From assembly GCA_009377755.1 (NCBI GenBank), contig WHTM01000027.1, forward strand, positions 1-64,000: 64,000 nt of DNA. Direction: 5' to 3'. The position numbers and the translations under genes are program-made. This document shows positions 47,389 to 55,382 of the stretch, in pieces. The notes beneath the pieces are model-generated. The model saw only the letters and a program-made list of their open reading frames with translations, did no database searches and was not told the origin of the DNA. Position 1 is the stretch's first letter. Each line of letters begins with the position of its first letter. This stretch comes from Hyphomicrobiales bacterium (lineage in GTDB: Bacteria; Pseudomonadota; Alphaproteobacteria; Rhizobiales; Xanthobacteraceae).

Positions 47389-48000
47389 TCACCGCTCCGC
47401 CATCGCCAACCTCACCCCCAGCCCGACAAATGCCGCCGCAAACGTCCGCCGCATCCAGGTCAATACGCCCGGCCGCGAAATGACGTGGTTGCGGATCGCA
47501 GCCGCGAACAGCCCGTAGCCGACGAACACCACGAACGTCAGCCCCATGAACACCGCGCTCAAGCCGGCCATGTGCGCGAGCGGATGCGGCTCGTCGGCTG
47601 AGACGAACTGCGGCAGGAAGGCGAAAAAGAAGATCGACAGCTTCGGATTGAGGATGTTGATCAGGATCGCCTCGATCGTCACGTTCAGCGCGGAGCGGGC
47701 GCCGATCCCGCCTTCGACGCGCAGCGCGCCGCGCTCGCGCAATGCGCTCCAGGCCATGTAGATGAGATAGGCGACGCCGAGCCATTTGAACGCCTGGAAC
47801 GCAAGCGCGCTGGTGTGCAGCAGCGCAGCGAGCCCGAAGATCGCCGCGGCCATGTGCGGGACGATGCCGAGCGTGCAGCCGAACGCCGCGACGACGCTGG
47901 CCCATGCGCCGCGCGAAAGCCCGGCCGCCAGCGTGTAAAGCACGCCCGTGCCCGGCGAGACGATCACGATCAGCGAGGTGACCAGGAATTCGATGGTCAT
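47389..48000 (-). CDS. LysE/RhtB-family exporter
   Basis: A 203-residue membrane protein with about six helices. The N-terminal FLVTSLIVIVSPGTGVLYTL contains the family SPGP-like motif (here SPGTG), and INILNPKLSIFFFAFLPQFV is the conserved NPKxxxFF block. The family exports amino acids such as homoserine, threonine or leucine. CAGGGGGTC precedes the ATG. Hairpin elements lie on both sides of the gene. Confidence 0.92.
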   Translation of the reverse strand: MTIEFLVTSLIVIVSPGTGVLYTLAAGLSRGAWASVVAAFGCTLGIVPHMAAAIFGLAALLHTSALAFQAFKWLGVAYLIYMAWSALRERGALRVEGGIGARSALNVTIEAILINILNPKLSIFFFAFLPQFVSADEPHPLAHMAGLSAVFMGLTFVVFVGYGLFAAAIRNHVISRPGVLTWMRRTFAAAFVGLGVRLAMAER

Positions 48001-48014
48001 GCGACCCCCTGCCC

Positions 48015-48095
48015 CGTAGGATGAGCGCGGCGAAATCCATCGCCCGGCTGACCATGTGTAGCACGGCGGGTTTCGATGCGCTCAACCCACCCTAC
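48015..48095. repeat. CGTAGGATGAGCG...CAACCCACCCTAC hairpin element 5
   Basis: Ends CGTAGGATGAGCGCGGCGAA and GATGCGCTCAACCCACCCTAC pair over CATCG/CGATG and a GGCGGGTTTC arm. It lies between the LysE-type gene and the cytosolic RidA gene, 15 bases before the latter's start, and leaves no room for a separate promoter. Confidence 0.75.
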
Positions 48096-48110
48096 AATTT
48101 GGCGACTCCC

Positions 48111-48500
48111 ATGCCCAAGCGCACCGTCGCCTCACCCCGCGTCCACCGCAGCGAACTGCCGTTCGCGCAGGCGACGATGGCCGGTGGCTTCATATTCGTG
48201 TGCTGCGTCGGCTGCGACCGCGAGGGCCGGTACCCCGCCGGCGACGTCCGTGCGCAGACGCAAGCCTGCCTCGACAACATCCGCGCGCTGATCGAGGAGG
48301 CCGGCGGCAGCCTGGCCGACGTGGTGAAGTGTACCGTCTACATCACCGACCGCGCCTACTGGCAGCCGATGAACGAGGTCTATTTCGCGTATTTCGGCGA
48401 CGACCAGCCGCATCGCGTGTCGTGCATCGTTAGCGGGCTCGGCGACCCGGAGTGCCTGGTGGAGGTCGACGCGACCGCGTACCTCGGCAAGGACGAGTAA
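48111..48500 (+). CDS. RidA family protein (cytosolic)
   Basis: A 129-residue RidA-fold protein without signal peptide: SELPFAQATMAGGFIFVCCV, CLDNIRALIEEAGGSLADVV, KCTVYITDRAYWQPMNEVYF and GLGDPECLVEVDATAYLGK. The usual catalytic arginine position (R105 in E. coli RidA) is taken by RVSCIVSGLGDP with no Arg directly before the xxEVDA block as in true RidA, so it may be another Rid subfamily. No ribosome site is visible; a GTAGG hairpin abuts the start. Confidence 0.8.
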   Translation: MPKRTVASPRVHRSELPFAQATMAGGFIFVCCVGCDREGRYPAGDVRAQTQACLDNIRALIEEAGGSLADVVKCTVYITDRAYWQPMNEVYFAYFGDDQPHRVSCIVSGLGDPECLVEVDATAYLGKDE

Positions 48501-48562
48501 GCGTAGCCTCGATGCGCGCGGCGCAATCCGGGATTCGGCCTGCTGTTTTGTTTCGCGGAGCC

Positions 48563-48806
48563 TCACAGGTGGCGCCGAATGAACGCTCCGGCGTTGGCGA
48601 GCGCGCGGCGGCCGGGCTCCAGGTGCGCGTTCCACAGTGGCCATGCATGAATCATGTGCGGCCAAATCTCCAGGGTCACGGGAACCTCGGCGGCGCCCGC
48701 GGCCGCGGCGAAGCGCGTCGCGTCGGCGAGCAGCGTCTCCGCCGAACCCACCTGGATCAGCGTCGGCGGCAGCCCTCGCAAATCGGCATGGAGCGGGGAG
48801 ATCCGC
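48563..48806 (-). pseudogene. C-terminal remnant of an HSL-type alpha/beta hydrolase
   Basis: The frame reads RISPLHADLRGLPPTLIQVG, then SAETLLADATRFAAAAGA and EVPVTLEIWPHMIHAWPLWN, the last quarter of alpha/beta-hydrolase-3 (hormone-sensitive-lipase-like) proteins, including the catalytic Asp region and His (MIHAW). The serine elbow GDSAGG and HGGG oxyanion region are absent, and the upstream sequence is unrelated. It is a truncated leftover. Confidence 0.8.
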
Positions 48807-49269
48807 GAGCACGAACATGGAGGCGGCTCGGGTCGAACCGAGACGCGAGCCCGACAGCACCCCGGAACGCCGGGGGCTGGGACACCGGCTCATTGGCACC
48901 GGGTGCCCCGCACAAGTTGGTCATCAGACGTGACATGGCGTTTCTTGTCTTGGCCTGAGTGGTCCCGGCGCCGCGTAAGAGGCAAGGACCACGCCAAACC
49001 AGGCAAGTGGGCTGGATGTCTTTGGATGGGCTGCGTTTTTCGCGTGCCGGCGATGGGAGCGACCGGCCGCTGGTCGGCTGGTGTCCGACCTAGCTGGGGA
49101 GAGGTCGGCGAGCGAAGCCCCCCCCTAAGGGGGTTACAGGGCAACCGCAAGAATCGTACCGCCGAGTTTGCCTCGAATTTCGGTATCAACCAATTGTGAC
49201 TCCGGCACTGGCCTGCGGCAAATGTAGACGGCCCACTCTGCGCGGTGTGAGCCGATCAACTCCGCCGCC
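48807..49269. other. 463-base region without a supported gene
   Basis: It lies between the hydrolase remnant and the basic-tail protein gene. It holds a short hairpin-derived stretch near 49100 (GAGAGGTCGGCGAGCGAAGC with CCCCCCTAAGGGGG), related to the dnaE2/38.5 kb repeat family. No open frame with a ribosome site or known motif was found. Confidence 0.5.
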
Positions 49270-49605
49270 TCAATTGCGTCGGCCGCTTCCGTCTTGATCC
49301 ACCAGCCACTGCGACAAGGTTGCGGACGCCTCGGCCGTCTTCTTGGCAGACTTCTTGGCAGACTTCTTGGCAGGCTTCTTCGCCGGCTTATTCGTCTTGG
49401 CAGCGGCGCGCTTTGGAGAAGCCGTTTTCGCGGCCGCTTCCAGCTCCGCGTCTCTCGCCAAGCGCATCGCCCTCAGACGCTCGGTCTTTGCCTGAACGGC
49501 GGCGCGTTCGGCTTCATATTCGGACATCGCCTTCTTGCCGTCTTCGGCTCTTTGCAACTTCTTGAACTGGGCATCGGCCCGATTGACTTTCGAATGATTT
49601 TCCAA
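49270..49605 (-). CDS. small basic protein with histone-H1-like lysine/alanine tail
   Basis: A 111-residue protein starting at TTG, with CAGGAGA at ideal spacing. The N-terminal half is helical (DAQFKKLQRAEDGKKAMSEY, then RLRAMRLARDAELEAAA). The C-terminal half is Lys/Ala/Pro-rich with short repeats (KPAKKPAKKSAKKSAKK), like histone H1 and AlgP-type tails that bind DNA. The KPAK/KSAK segment is encoded by tandem units of about 12-15 bases (CTTCTTGGCAGA on the plus strand). A DNA-associated role is likely; this family is often annotated as hypothetical in Bradyrhizobium-like genomes. Confidence 0.75.
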   Translation of the reverse strand: MENHSKVNRADAQFKKLQRAEDGKKAMSEYEAERAAVQAKTERLRAMRLARDAELEAAAKTASPKRAAAKTNKPAKKPAKKSAKKSAKKTAEASATLSQWLVDQDGSGRRN

Positions 49606-49700
49606 AGCGGATCTCCTGTCAGCAAACACCCCATATATGGTAGCGGCTCGGCCGATATTCAACCACAACCGGCAGCCCCGGCCGGACATCGGCTGCTCGC

Positions 49701-50087
49701 TCACCGCCACAAGCCGTAGGTATTCCACTTCTCTTCAGGAATTTCGGGACCGGTCTTGTAGTCGAACGCCAGCACCTTCATGCGGTCGGGCGTGGTCTTG
49801 CAGGTGTAAGACAGGCGATACCATTTCTTGCGGCTGCGGAAGGCGGCACCGTTGGCGACAAGCATATTGCTGGCGGCCTTGGCGGGCGAACTGGCGGATC
49901 CGACCGCGCGATCGGGACGAAACGGGGTGGATGCCCGGATTCGCAGCATCGCGGTGTAATCGCAAATCTGCTCCAGTCTTGCGGATGGGTCGAGATTTCG
50001 GAGACTGCGTTCGAAGCGAGTGTCGCCGGCAACGACATGGACCGTCGCCAATAAAGTCACCGCCAACGCGAGTCCGACCGTCTTCAT
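49701..50087 (-). CDS. DUF930-domain exported protein
   Basis: A 128-residue protein with a signal peptide (MKTVGLALAVTLLATVHVVA) and the DUF930 domain: DTRFERSLRNLDPSARLEQI, KKWYRLSYTCKTTPDRMKVL and FDYKTGPEIPEEKWNTYGLW. Two cysteines (in QICDY and SYTCK) probably form a disulfide. Periplasmic, function unknown, typical of Hyphomicrobiales. No strong ribosome site. Confidence 0.85.
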   Translation of the reverse strand: MKTVGLALAVTLLATVHVVAGDTRFERSLRNLDPSARLEQICDYTAMLRIRASTPFRPDRAVGSASSPAKAASNMLVANGAAFRSRKKWYRLSYTCKTTPDRMKVLAFDYKTGPEIPEEKWNTYGLWR

Positions 50088-50563
50088 CTACAATCCGCCT
50101 TGTCTGAGCGCCCCCGACCATCGGCAACACATGCCGTCCTGGCGCGCAAATCGCAACACTAACTTGGCGAGGAAGGGGCAAGCGCATCCGGATGACGCGC
50201 AGCGAAGTCCGAATTCATAGGTCTCGGCCGGTCGACGCGGCCACGCCGGCTTGCCGTGCAGAGGACTCGTTGGCGCTATTTGCAGGCCCCTGTGCGATGA
50301 CCCTAGCGCCGCGGGCCGCGGCGAAGCAGGGATTGGAATATGTCGTCCGAAAAGCGAAAACGGCTTTCGGATCGCAATCGAGAAGATGGCCGCTCGGGTC
50401 CCTGCGGCATTCTGCCGATTCGCGCCGACCCCGGTCTGCTATAGTGAGCTTTCGCGATTGTCGGCAATGCCGGTCAATGCGGCGCCGGGGGGCCGATCGG
50501 TCACAGGACACCGAAGAGTGTCGCACCAACGTCCGACGAAGACTGTTCCAAGGGAGGACATCG
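50088..50563. other. 476-base intergenic region
   Basis: It separates the leftward DUF930 gene from the rightward TctC-type gene and should hold both promoters. An open plus-strand frame runs through most of it into the TctC-type gene, but the region lacks homology, the signal peptide starts at the later ATG, and a strong ribosome site supports that ATG. I see no hairpin or recognisable operator. Confidence 0.5.
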
Positions 50564-51616
50564 ATGCTTCGATCGATATATTGTCTTGCGACCACCGCCG
50601 CGGTGGCGCTGTTCGCTGCAAGCACCGTTTCGCATGCGGACGCGGTGGCAGACTTTTACAAGGGCAAGGAGCTTACCATCAACGTCGGCTACGGCGCGGG
50701 CGGCGGCTACGACACCACGACCCGCATCTTTGCCCGCCACTTCGGCAAGCACGTTCCGGGGAATCCAACCGTCGTCGTGCAGAACATGCCCGGCGCCGGC
50801 TCAATGAAGGTCGCTAACTTCACATTCGCAGTCGCGCCAAAGGACGGAACGACGCTCGGCGTGTTCGCCTCCTCGACCGCGCTGGAGCCGCTGTTCGGCA
50901 ACAAGCAGGCCGCCTACGACCCGCGCAAGTTTGAATGGATCGGCAGCCTGCACCGCGACATCGCGAGCTGTGCCCTCTGGAAGGGCGCCGGCCAAGGCAT
51001 CAAGACGCTGCCGGACTTGCTCAAGGCGACGAAAACCGTGACCTTCGGATCGACCTCGCCGACCGCCATCACCAGCCAGCACCCGCTGTTCCTCAAGAAC
51101 ATGCTCGGGGCCAACGTCAGGGTGATCTACGGTTACAAGGGCACCAAGGACGTCTCGCTCGCCATGCAGCGCGGCGAGGTGGACGGCAGTTGCGGCATGT
51201 TCGAATCCTCGGTGCGCAGCGCCTACGACCAGCACATCAGGGCCGGCGAGTTCAAGATCGTGGTGCAGTTCGGGCGCGACCGCACCGTGGCCTATTTCGG
51301 CGATGCAACGCCGATGTACACGCTGCTCAAGACTGACGAGCAGAAGAAGGTCGCCGACGTGATCTTCCGGCAGACCGAGCTGGCGCGGCCGCTCGCCGCG
51401 CCCCCCGGCACGCCGAAGGACCGCGTCGCGGCGCTGCGCAAGGCGATGCTTGACACGCTGAAGGATCCGGCGCTGCTTGCCGACGCCGGCAAGCTCAAGG
51501 TCGATTTCGATCCGGTGACCGGCGAGGAGACGACGCAGATGTTCGTCGACTTCTACAACACTTCGCCGGCGCTGGTGCAGCAGGCGGCGAAGATGACTCA
51601 GCCGGAGAAGAAGTAG
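50564..51616 (+). CDS. TctC/Bug-family tripartite tricarboxylate-type substrate-binding protein
   Basis: A 350-residue periplasmic binding protein. Signal peptide: IYCLATTAAVALFAASTVSH then ADA. Mature part: FYKGKELTINVGYGAGGGYD, HVPGNPTVVVQNMPGAGSMK, and VIYGYKGTKDVSLAMQRGEV, the two beta-strand blocks that form the carboxylate pocket in Bug proteins. AGGGAGG precedes the ATG. No TctA or TctB membrane genes are near, so it works with a distant transporter or as a sensor ligand. The SDR and decarboxylase-like genes downstream suggest a small catabolic unit. Confidence 0.9.
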   Translation: MLRSIYCLATTAAVALFAASTVSHADAVADFYKGKELTINVGYGAGGGYDTTTRIFARHFGKHVPGNPTVVVQNMPGAGSMKVANFTFAVAPKDGTTLGVFASSTALEPLFGNKQAAYDPRKFEWIGSLHRDIASCALWKGAGQGIKTLPDLLKATKTVTFGSTSPTAITSQHPLFLKNMLGANVRVIYGYKGTKDVSLAMQRGEVDGSCGMFESSVRSAYDQHIRAGEFKIVVQFGRDRTVAYFGDATPMYTLLKTDEQKKVADVIFRQTELARPLAAPPGTPKDRVAALRKAMLDTLKDPALLADAGKLKVDFDPVTGEETTQMFVDFYNTSPALVQQAAKMTQPEKK

Positions 51617-51626
51617 TCGCGCTCTG

Positions 51627-52376
51627 ATGCCCACGCCCCGCTCCGCATTCGTCACCGGCACCTCGACCGGCCTCGGCCGGGCCATTGCCCTGGCGCTTGC
51701 GCGGGCGGGCTACGGTCTCGCGCTGTCGGAACTCGACACGGGCTGGCTCAAGGATCTGCTGGCTCACCCCGACATGGCGGCACGCAAGGTCGTGCCGGTC
51801 GCTCTCGACCTGCGCGTCGAGGCGAGTATCCGCGCCGCCTACGCGGCGGCGCGCGAGGGGCTCGGCGCAATCGATCTCCTGGTCAACAACGCCGGGCGCG
51901 CGCTGCTCAAGCCGGTGGTCGATGTTGCGTGGTCCGACTGGGACGACGTGATCGGCACCAACCTCAAGGGCGCCTACTTCCTGAGCCAGGAATACGCGCG
52001 CGACTGCCTGGCACAAAGGCGCCCGGGCTGCATCGTGAGCCTTGCGTCGACCCACGGCATGACCGGCCTGGAGAACCGTTCGGTCTACGGCATCTCCAAA
52101 GGCGGCATCATCCAGATGACGCGGATGCTGGCGATCGAATGGGCGAAGCACGACATCCGCGTCAATGCGATCGCACCAACCACCGTGCTCACGCCCTCGC
52201 GCGAGAGACTGTTGAGCGACCCAAAGCGGCGCGAAGCCATGCTGGCGCGCATCCCCACCGGCCGCTTCGCCACCGAGGACGAGATCGCCGGCGCCGTCAT
52301 CTATCTCGCGAGCCCCGCCGCGGCCTCGATCACCGGCCACACGCTGCCGATCGACGGCGGCCTCACGGCGTACTGA
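51627..52376 (+). CDS. SDR-family NAD(P)-dependent oxidoreductase
   Basis: A 249-residue classical short-chain dehydrogenase. Cofactor motif TGTSTGLGRAIA, structural NNAG, catalytic serine in SLASTHG, and YGISK with the catalytic Tyr and Lys. The C terminus GHTLPIDGG is typical of the FabG-like group. It starts 10 bases after the TctC-type stop, so the two are co-transcribed. Substrate unknown; a dehydrogenation or ketone reduction of the imported acid is a fair guess. Confidence 0.92.
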   Translation: MPTPRSAFVTGTSTGLGRAIALALARAGYGLALSELDTGWLKDLLAHPDMAARKVVPVALDLRVEASIRAAYAAAREGLGAIDLLVNNAGRALLKPVVDVAWSDWDDVIGTNLKGAYFLSQEYARDCLAQRRPGCIVSLASTHGMTGLENRSVYGISKGGIIQMTRMLAIEWAKHDIRVNAIAPTTVLTPSRERLLSDPKRREAMLARIPTGRFATEDEIAGAVIYLASPAAASITGHTLPIDGGLTAY

Positions 52377-52392
52377 GGTAGGCGTCGCGCGG

Positions 52393-52497
52393 GTAGGGTG
52401 GCGAAGGCGCCAACGCGCCGCGCCCGCATGAATTCGGTGATATTGCATCGCGTAGACACGCGGGCCATGGTGGGCTCGCTTCGCTCAACCCACCCTG
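52393..52497. repeat. GTAGGGTGG...CAACCCACCCTGC hairpin element 6
   Basis: Ends GTAGGGTGGCGAAGGCGC and GCTTCGCTCAACCCACCCTGC pair over about 65 bases. It lies between the SDR and decarboxylase-like genes of one probable operon, like the repeat between metF and metH. Confidence 0.8.
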
Positions 52498-52521
52498 CAG
52501 CGCCGAGGACGACGCATCACC

Positions 52522-53043
52522 ATGAACCGCCTCTTGAACATCGCGCCCGAGAAGCTGACGGCGGAACAGGCTGACGTATTCGAGCGGCTCACCGCCGGCC
52601 GTGGCCGCATCCTCGGCCCCTACAAGATCTGGATCCACTCACCGGCCGTCGCGAGCGGCATGGAGCACATCGGCACCTTCCTCAACAAGCGCTCGTCGCT
52701 AACCACCCGCGCCGTGGAGATCGGCATCCTGGTGATCGCGCAGCACTGGGACGCCGACTATGTCCGGCAGGCGCATATCCGCCTCGGCAAGGAGGCGGGC
52801 CTGACGCAGGCGACGATCGACGCGATCCTCGCCGGCCGCGACCCGCAGCTGACCGACGCGCACGAACGCGCGGTGCATAAGTTCGCCGTCGCGCTCGTTG
52901 CCGGAGCCAAATTGCCGGATGCCGAGTTCGCCGAGATCGAAAGCGTGCTCGGCCGCGAAGGTATCGCGGAGGTGCTGGTGCTGCTCGGCTACTACACCTC
53001 GGTGGCGCTGGGGATGAAGGTGCACCAGGTGCCGGTGCCGTAG
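52522..53043 (+). CDS. carboxymuconolactone decarboxylase-like protein (CMD fold, no cysteines)
   Basis: A 173-residue all-alpha protein of the CMD/AhpD fold: SGMEHIGTFLNKRSSLTTRA, VEIGILVIAQHWDADYVRQA and HIRLGKEAGLTQATIDAILA. The position of the AhpD CxxC is WDADY and the whole protein lacks cysteine, so it is not an AhpD-type peroxidase. Gamma-carboxymuconolactone decarboxylase activity is possible but unproven. It is the last gene of the group with the TctC-type and SDR genes. Confidence 0.85.
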   Translation: MNRLLNIAPEKLTAEQADVFERLTAGRGRILGPYKIWIHSPAVASGMEHIGTFLNKRSSLTTRAVEIGILVIAQHWDADYVRQAHIRLGKEAGLTQATIDAILAGRDPQLTDAHERAVHKFAVALVAGAKLPDAEFAEIESVLGREGIAEVLVLLGYYTSVALGMKVHQVPVP

Positions 53044-53216
53044 CAGACGTAACTGCTTCGCTTCGCGTCGCTTGGCCGCAGGCGTCGTGTGCAGGTGCTG
53101 CGCGGCGGGCTCGATGACGAATCTGTCGCCGATGACGCGATCGCCGAACGCCCGTTGCGCTGCCCCAAGCGCTGGTGAGAGGTGGGTCACCGAATAGGCT
53201 TCTATCAACTGCCAGA

Positions 53217-54026
53217 TCAGGTCGCGCTCGCGCCGCGAATCGCGAAGGCGCGTGCCATCAGGCGAATGGTCCCATCGGCCTCGGCCGGGAGCATCGTGCG
53301 AAGCCGCTCGCGCAGTTGCGACCGGCGATCGTCGGACAGGGCGGCACAATAGGTTGGCGCCGGCCCCTGACCGCCGAGAAATGGCGACCAGTAGTCCTCG
53401 AAGTCCCTGAAGGTGGTCGAAACATCGATGGCCCGCGCCTCCACGTGTTCGAGGCCGGCGCCCTGCAACAATTCCCGGAGCGATTCCGGTCGGCAGATCG
53501 GAAAGCGGCGCGCCTCGTCCAGGTCTCGCGCGGACGGGTCGAGCGCAATGGCGGCCTCCCAAAAACGCCGGATCAGCTGCATCTCGCCAGCGTAGTCCCA
53601 CACATAGAGTGCGACCGTGCCGCCGGGACGGACAACCCGCCGCATCTCCGCGATCGCCTTTGCCGGATCTGGGATGAAATTCAGGACGAGGCCGGAGACG
53701 GCAACGTCGGCCGTGGCATCGCCGAGCGGCAGCTTTTGCGCATCGCCGATCTGGAAGCTCGCCCGCGGATCACGCGTACGGCTGCGCGCGACGGCCACGA
53801 AGCCTTCGGACGGATCGACGCCGGTCACCTCGGCGGCTTCGGCGCAGTCAAGGATGGTCTGGGTCACCGCGCCGGTGCCGCAGCCCACGTCGAGCCAGCG
53901 TTGCTTCGGCGGTAACGCCAGCCAGGCGATGAACGCTCGCGCCACCAGCCGGCTCCATCGTCCGATGTAAGGCTCGTAAGCGTCGCCCGCCGCCCAGACG
54001 TCCGGGCGGCTTTGCTGAGTCGCCAT
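53217..54026 (-). CDS. class I SAM-dependent methyltransferase
   Basis: A 269-residue methyltransferase. Motif I is WLDVGCGTGAVTQTILD, motif II/III ADVAVSGLVLNFIPDPAKAI, and post-motif VRPGGTVALYVWDYAGEMQL, as in the methyltransferase-11/UbiE group. The C-terminal part (FRDFEDYWSPFLGGQGPAPT) resembles small-molecule or lipid methyltransferases; substrate unknown. CGGAG precedes the ATG. It follows the VWA gene in the same orientation, 29 bases apart. Confidence 0.88.
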   Translation of the reverse strand: MATQQSRPDVWAAGDAYEPYIGRWSRLVARAFIAWLALPPKQRWLDVGCGTGAVTQTILDCAEAAEVTGVDPSEGFVAVARSRTRDPRASFQIGDAQKLPLGDATADVAVSGLVLNFIPDPAKAIAEMRRVVRPGGTVALYVWDYAGEMQLIRRFWEAAIALDPSARDLDEARRFPICRPESLRELLQGAGLEHVEARAIDVSTTFRDFEDYWSPFLGGQGPAPTYCAALSDDRRSQLRERLRTMLPAEADGTIRLMARAFAIRGASAT

Positions 54027-54055
54027 GGCAGGCTCCGTCGCCAACAGTCGGATTA

Positions 54056-55231
54056 CTACCTCACCAATTCCCGCATGGCCTTGTCCAAGCCCTCCAGCGT
54101 CAGTGGGTACATCCGTCCGCCCATCAACTGGCGCAGCATGCGGATCGACTGGGTGAACTCCCAGTCCTTCTCCGGCACCGGGTTGAGCCAGACGCACGAC
54201 GAATAGAGGCGCGTGACGCGCTCGATCCACGCCTGCCCCGGCTCGTCGTTGAAGTGCTCGACCGAACCGCCCTGCGCCGCGATCTCGTACGGCGACATCG
54301 CGGCATCGCCGACGAAGATCACCTTGTAGTCGTGCGGGTAGGTGTTGAGCACATCGAAGGTCGGCGTGGTGTCGCTCCAGCGGCGGCGGTTCTCCTTCCA
54401 CACCTTCTCGTACAGGCAGTTGTGGAAGTAGTAGTGCTCCATGTGCTTGAACTCGGTGCGTGCCGCTGAGAACAGCTCCTCGGTCGCCTTGATGTGCCAG
54501 TCCATCGAGCCGCCGATGTCGAAGAACAACAGCACCTTCACGGCGTTGTGCCGCTCCGGCCGCATCAGGATGTCGAGGTAGCCCTTGTGCGCGGTGCCCT
54601 TGATGGTGCCGTCGAGGTCGAGCTCCTCGGGCGCGCCGGTACGGGCGAATTTGCGCAGGCGGCGCAGCGCCAATTTGATGTTGCGCGTGCCGAGCTCGAC
54701 CTGGTCGTCGAGGTCCTTGAACTCGCGCTTGTCCCACACCTTCACGGCGCGGAAGTTGCGGTTCTCGTCCTGGCCGATGCGCACGCCTTCCGGATTGTAG
54801 CCGTAGGCGCCGAAGGGCGAGGTGCCGCCGGTGCCGATCCACTTCGAGCCGCTCTGGTGGCGGCCCTTCTGCTCGGCGATGCGCCGGCGCAGGACTTCAA
54901 GCAGTTTGTCGAGGCCGCCCATCGCCTCGATCTGCGCCTTCTCCTCCTCGGTGAAATATTTCTCCGTGAGCTTCTTCAGCCATTCCGCCGGGATGTTGAC
55001 GACCTCGACGTCGCTGAGCAGCTCGAGCCCCTTGAACACGTGACCAAACACGCGGTCGAACTTGTCGAGATTGCGTTCGTCCTTCACCAGCGCGGCGCGA
55101 GAGAGATAATAGAAATCCTCCACCCGACGCGAGGCGAGATCGGCATCCATCGCCTGCATCAGCGTCAAATACTCACGCAGCGTCACCGGCACGCCGGCCG
55201 CTTTGAGCTCGTTGAACAAGGTGACGAACAA
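54056..55231 (-). CDS. CoxE-like VWA-domain protein
   Basis: A 391-residue protein. The N-terminal helical domain begins MFVTLFNELKAAGVPVTLRE, as in CoxE-like proteins; the VWA domain starts near residue 230 with the metal site in LLFFDIGGSMDW (D238, S242), followed by the conserved YYFHNCLYEKVWKENRRRW and VIFVGDAAMSPYEI. CoxE/VWA proteins work with a MoxR-type AAA ATPase to mature metal enzymes such as CO dehydrogenase; no MoxR gene is adjacent here, so the partner lies elsewhere or upstream beyond a repeat. The start codon is TTG with GAGAGG upstream. Confidence 0.88.
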   Translation of the reverse strand: MFVTLFNELKAAGVPVTLREYLTLMQAMDADLASRRVEDFYYLSRAALVKDERNLDKFDRVFGHVFKGLELLSDVEVVNIPAEWLKKLTEKYFTEEEKAQIEAMGGLDKLLEVLRRRIAEQKGRHQSGSKWIGTGGTSPFGAYGYNPEGVRIGQDENRNFRAVKVWDKREFKDLDDQVELGTRNIKLALRRLRKFARTGAPEELDLDGTIKGTAHKGYLDILMRPERHNAVKVLLFFDIGGSMDWHIKATEELFSAARTEFKHMEHYYFHNCLYEKVWKENRRRWSDTTPTFDVLNTYPHDYKVIFVGDAAMSPYEIAAQGGSVEHFNDEPGQAWIERVTRLYSSCVWLNPVPEKDWEFTQSIRMLRQLMGGRMYPLTLEGLDKAMRELVR

Positions 55232-55242
55232 TTTCAGCCTCT

Positions 55243-55370
55243 CCGCTGTCGTCCCGGCCGAGCGTAGGGAGAGCCGGGACCCATGTATCCCTGCCCTGCG
55301 GTTCTAGCACAAACGCTGGGATGCGTGGGTCCCGGATCGGCGAGCGACGCTCGCCGTCCGGGATGACAAC
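55243..55370. repeat. palindromic repeat with GTCGTCCCGG ends
   Basis: Ends GTCGTCCCGGCCGAGCGTAG and GACGCTCGCCGTCCGGGATGAC pair, with inner CGGGACCCATG/CGTGGGTCCCGG. It separates the VWA gene from the upstream flavoprotein gene. Confidence 0.8.
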
Positions 55371-55382
55371 AACAACTGTTCG

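Noticed and set aside
49320-49400. Tandem CTTCTTGGCAGA units considered as a regulatory repeat or CRISPR
   Set aside because: They encode the Lys/Ala-rich tail of the small basic protein on the minus strand.
53044-53216. Minus-strand peptide RDLIWQLIEAYSVTHLSPAL and following, upstream in frame of nothing
   Set aside because: Looks protein-like for about 50 residues but has no start, no stop context and no family I can name; it may be a gene scrap, too weak to list.
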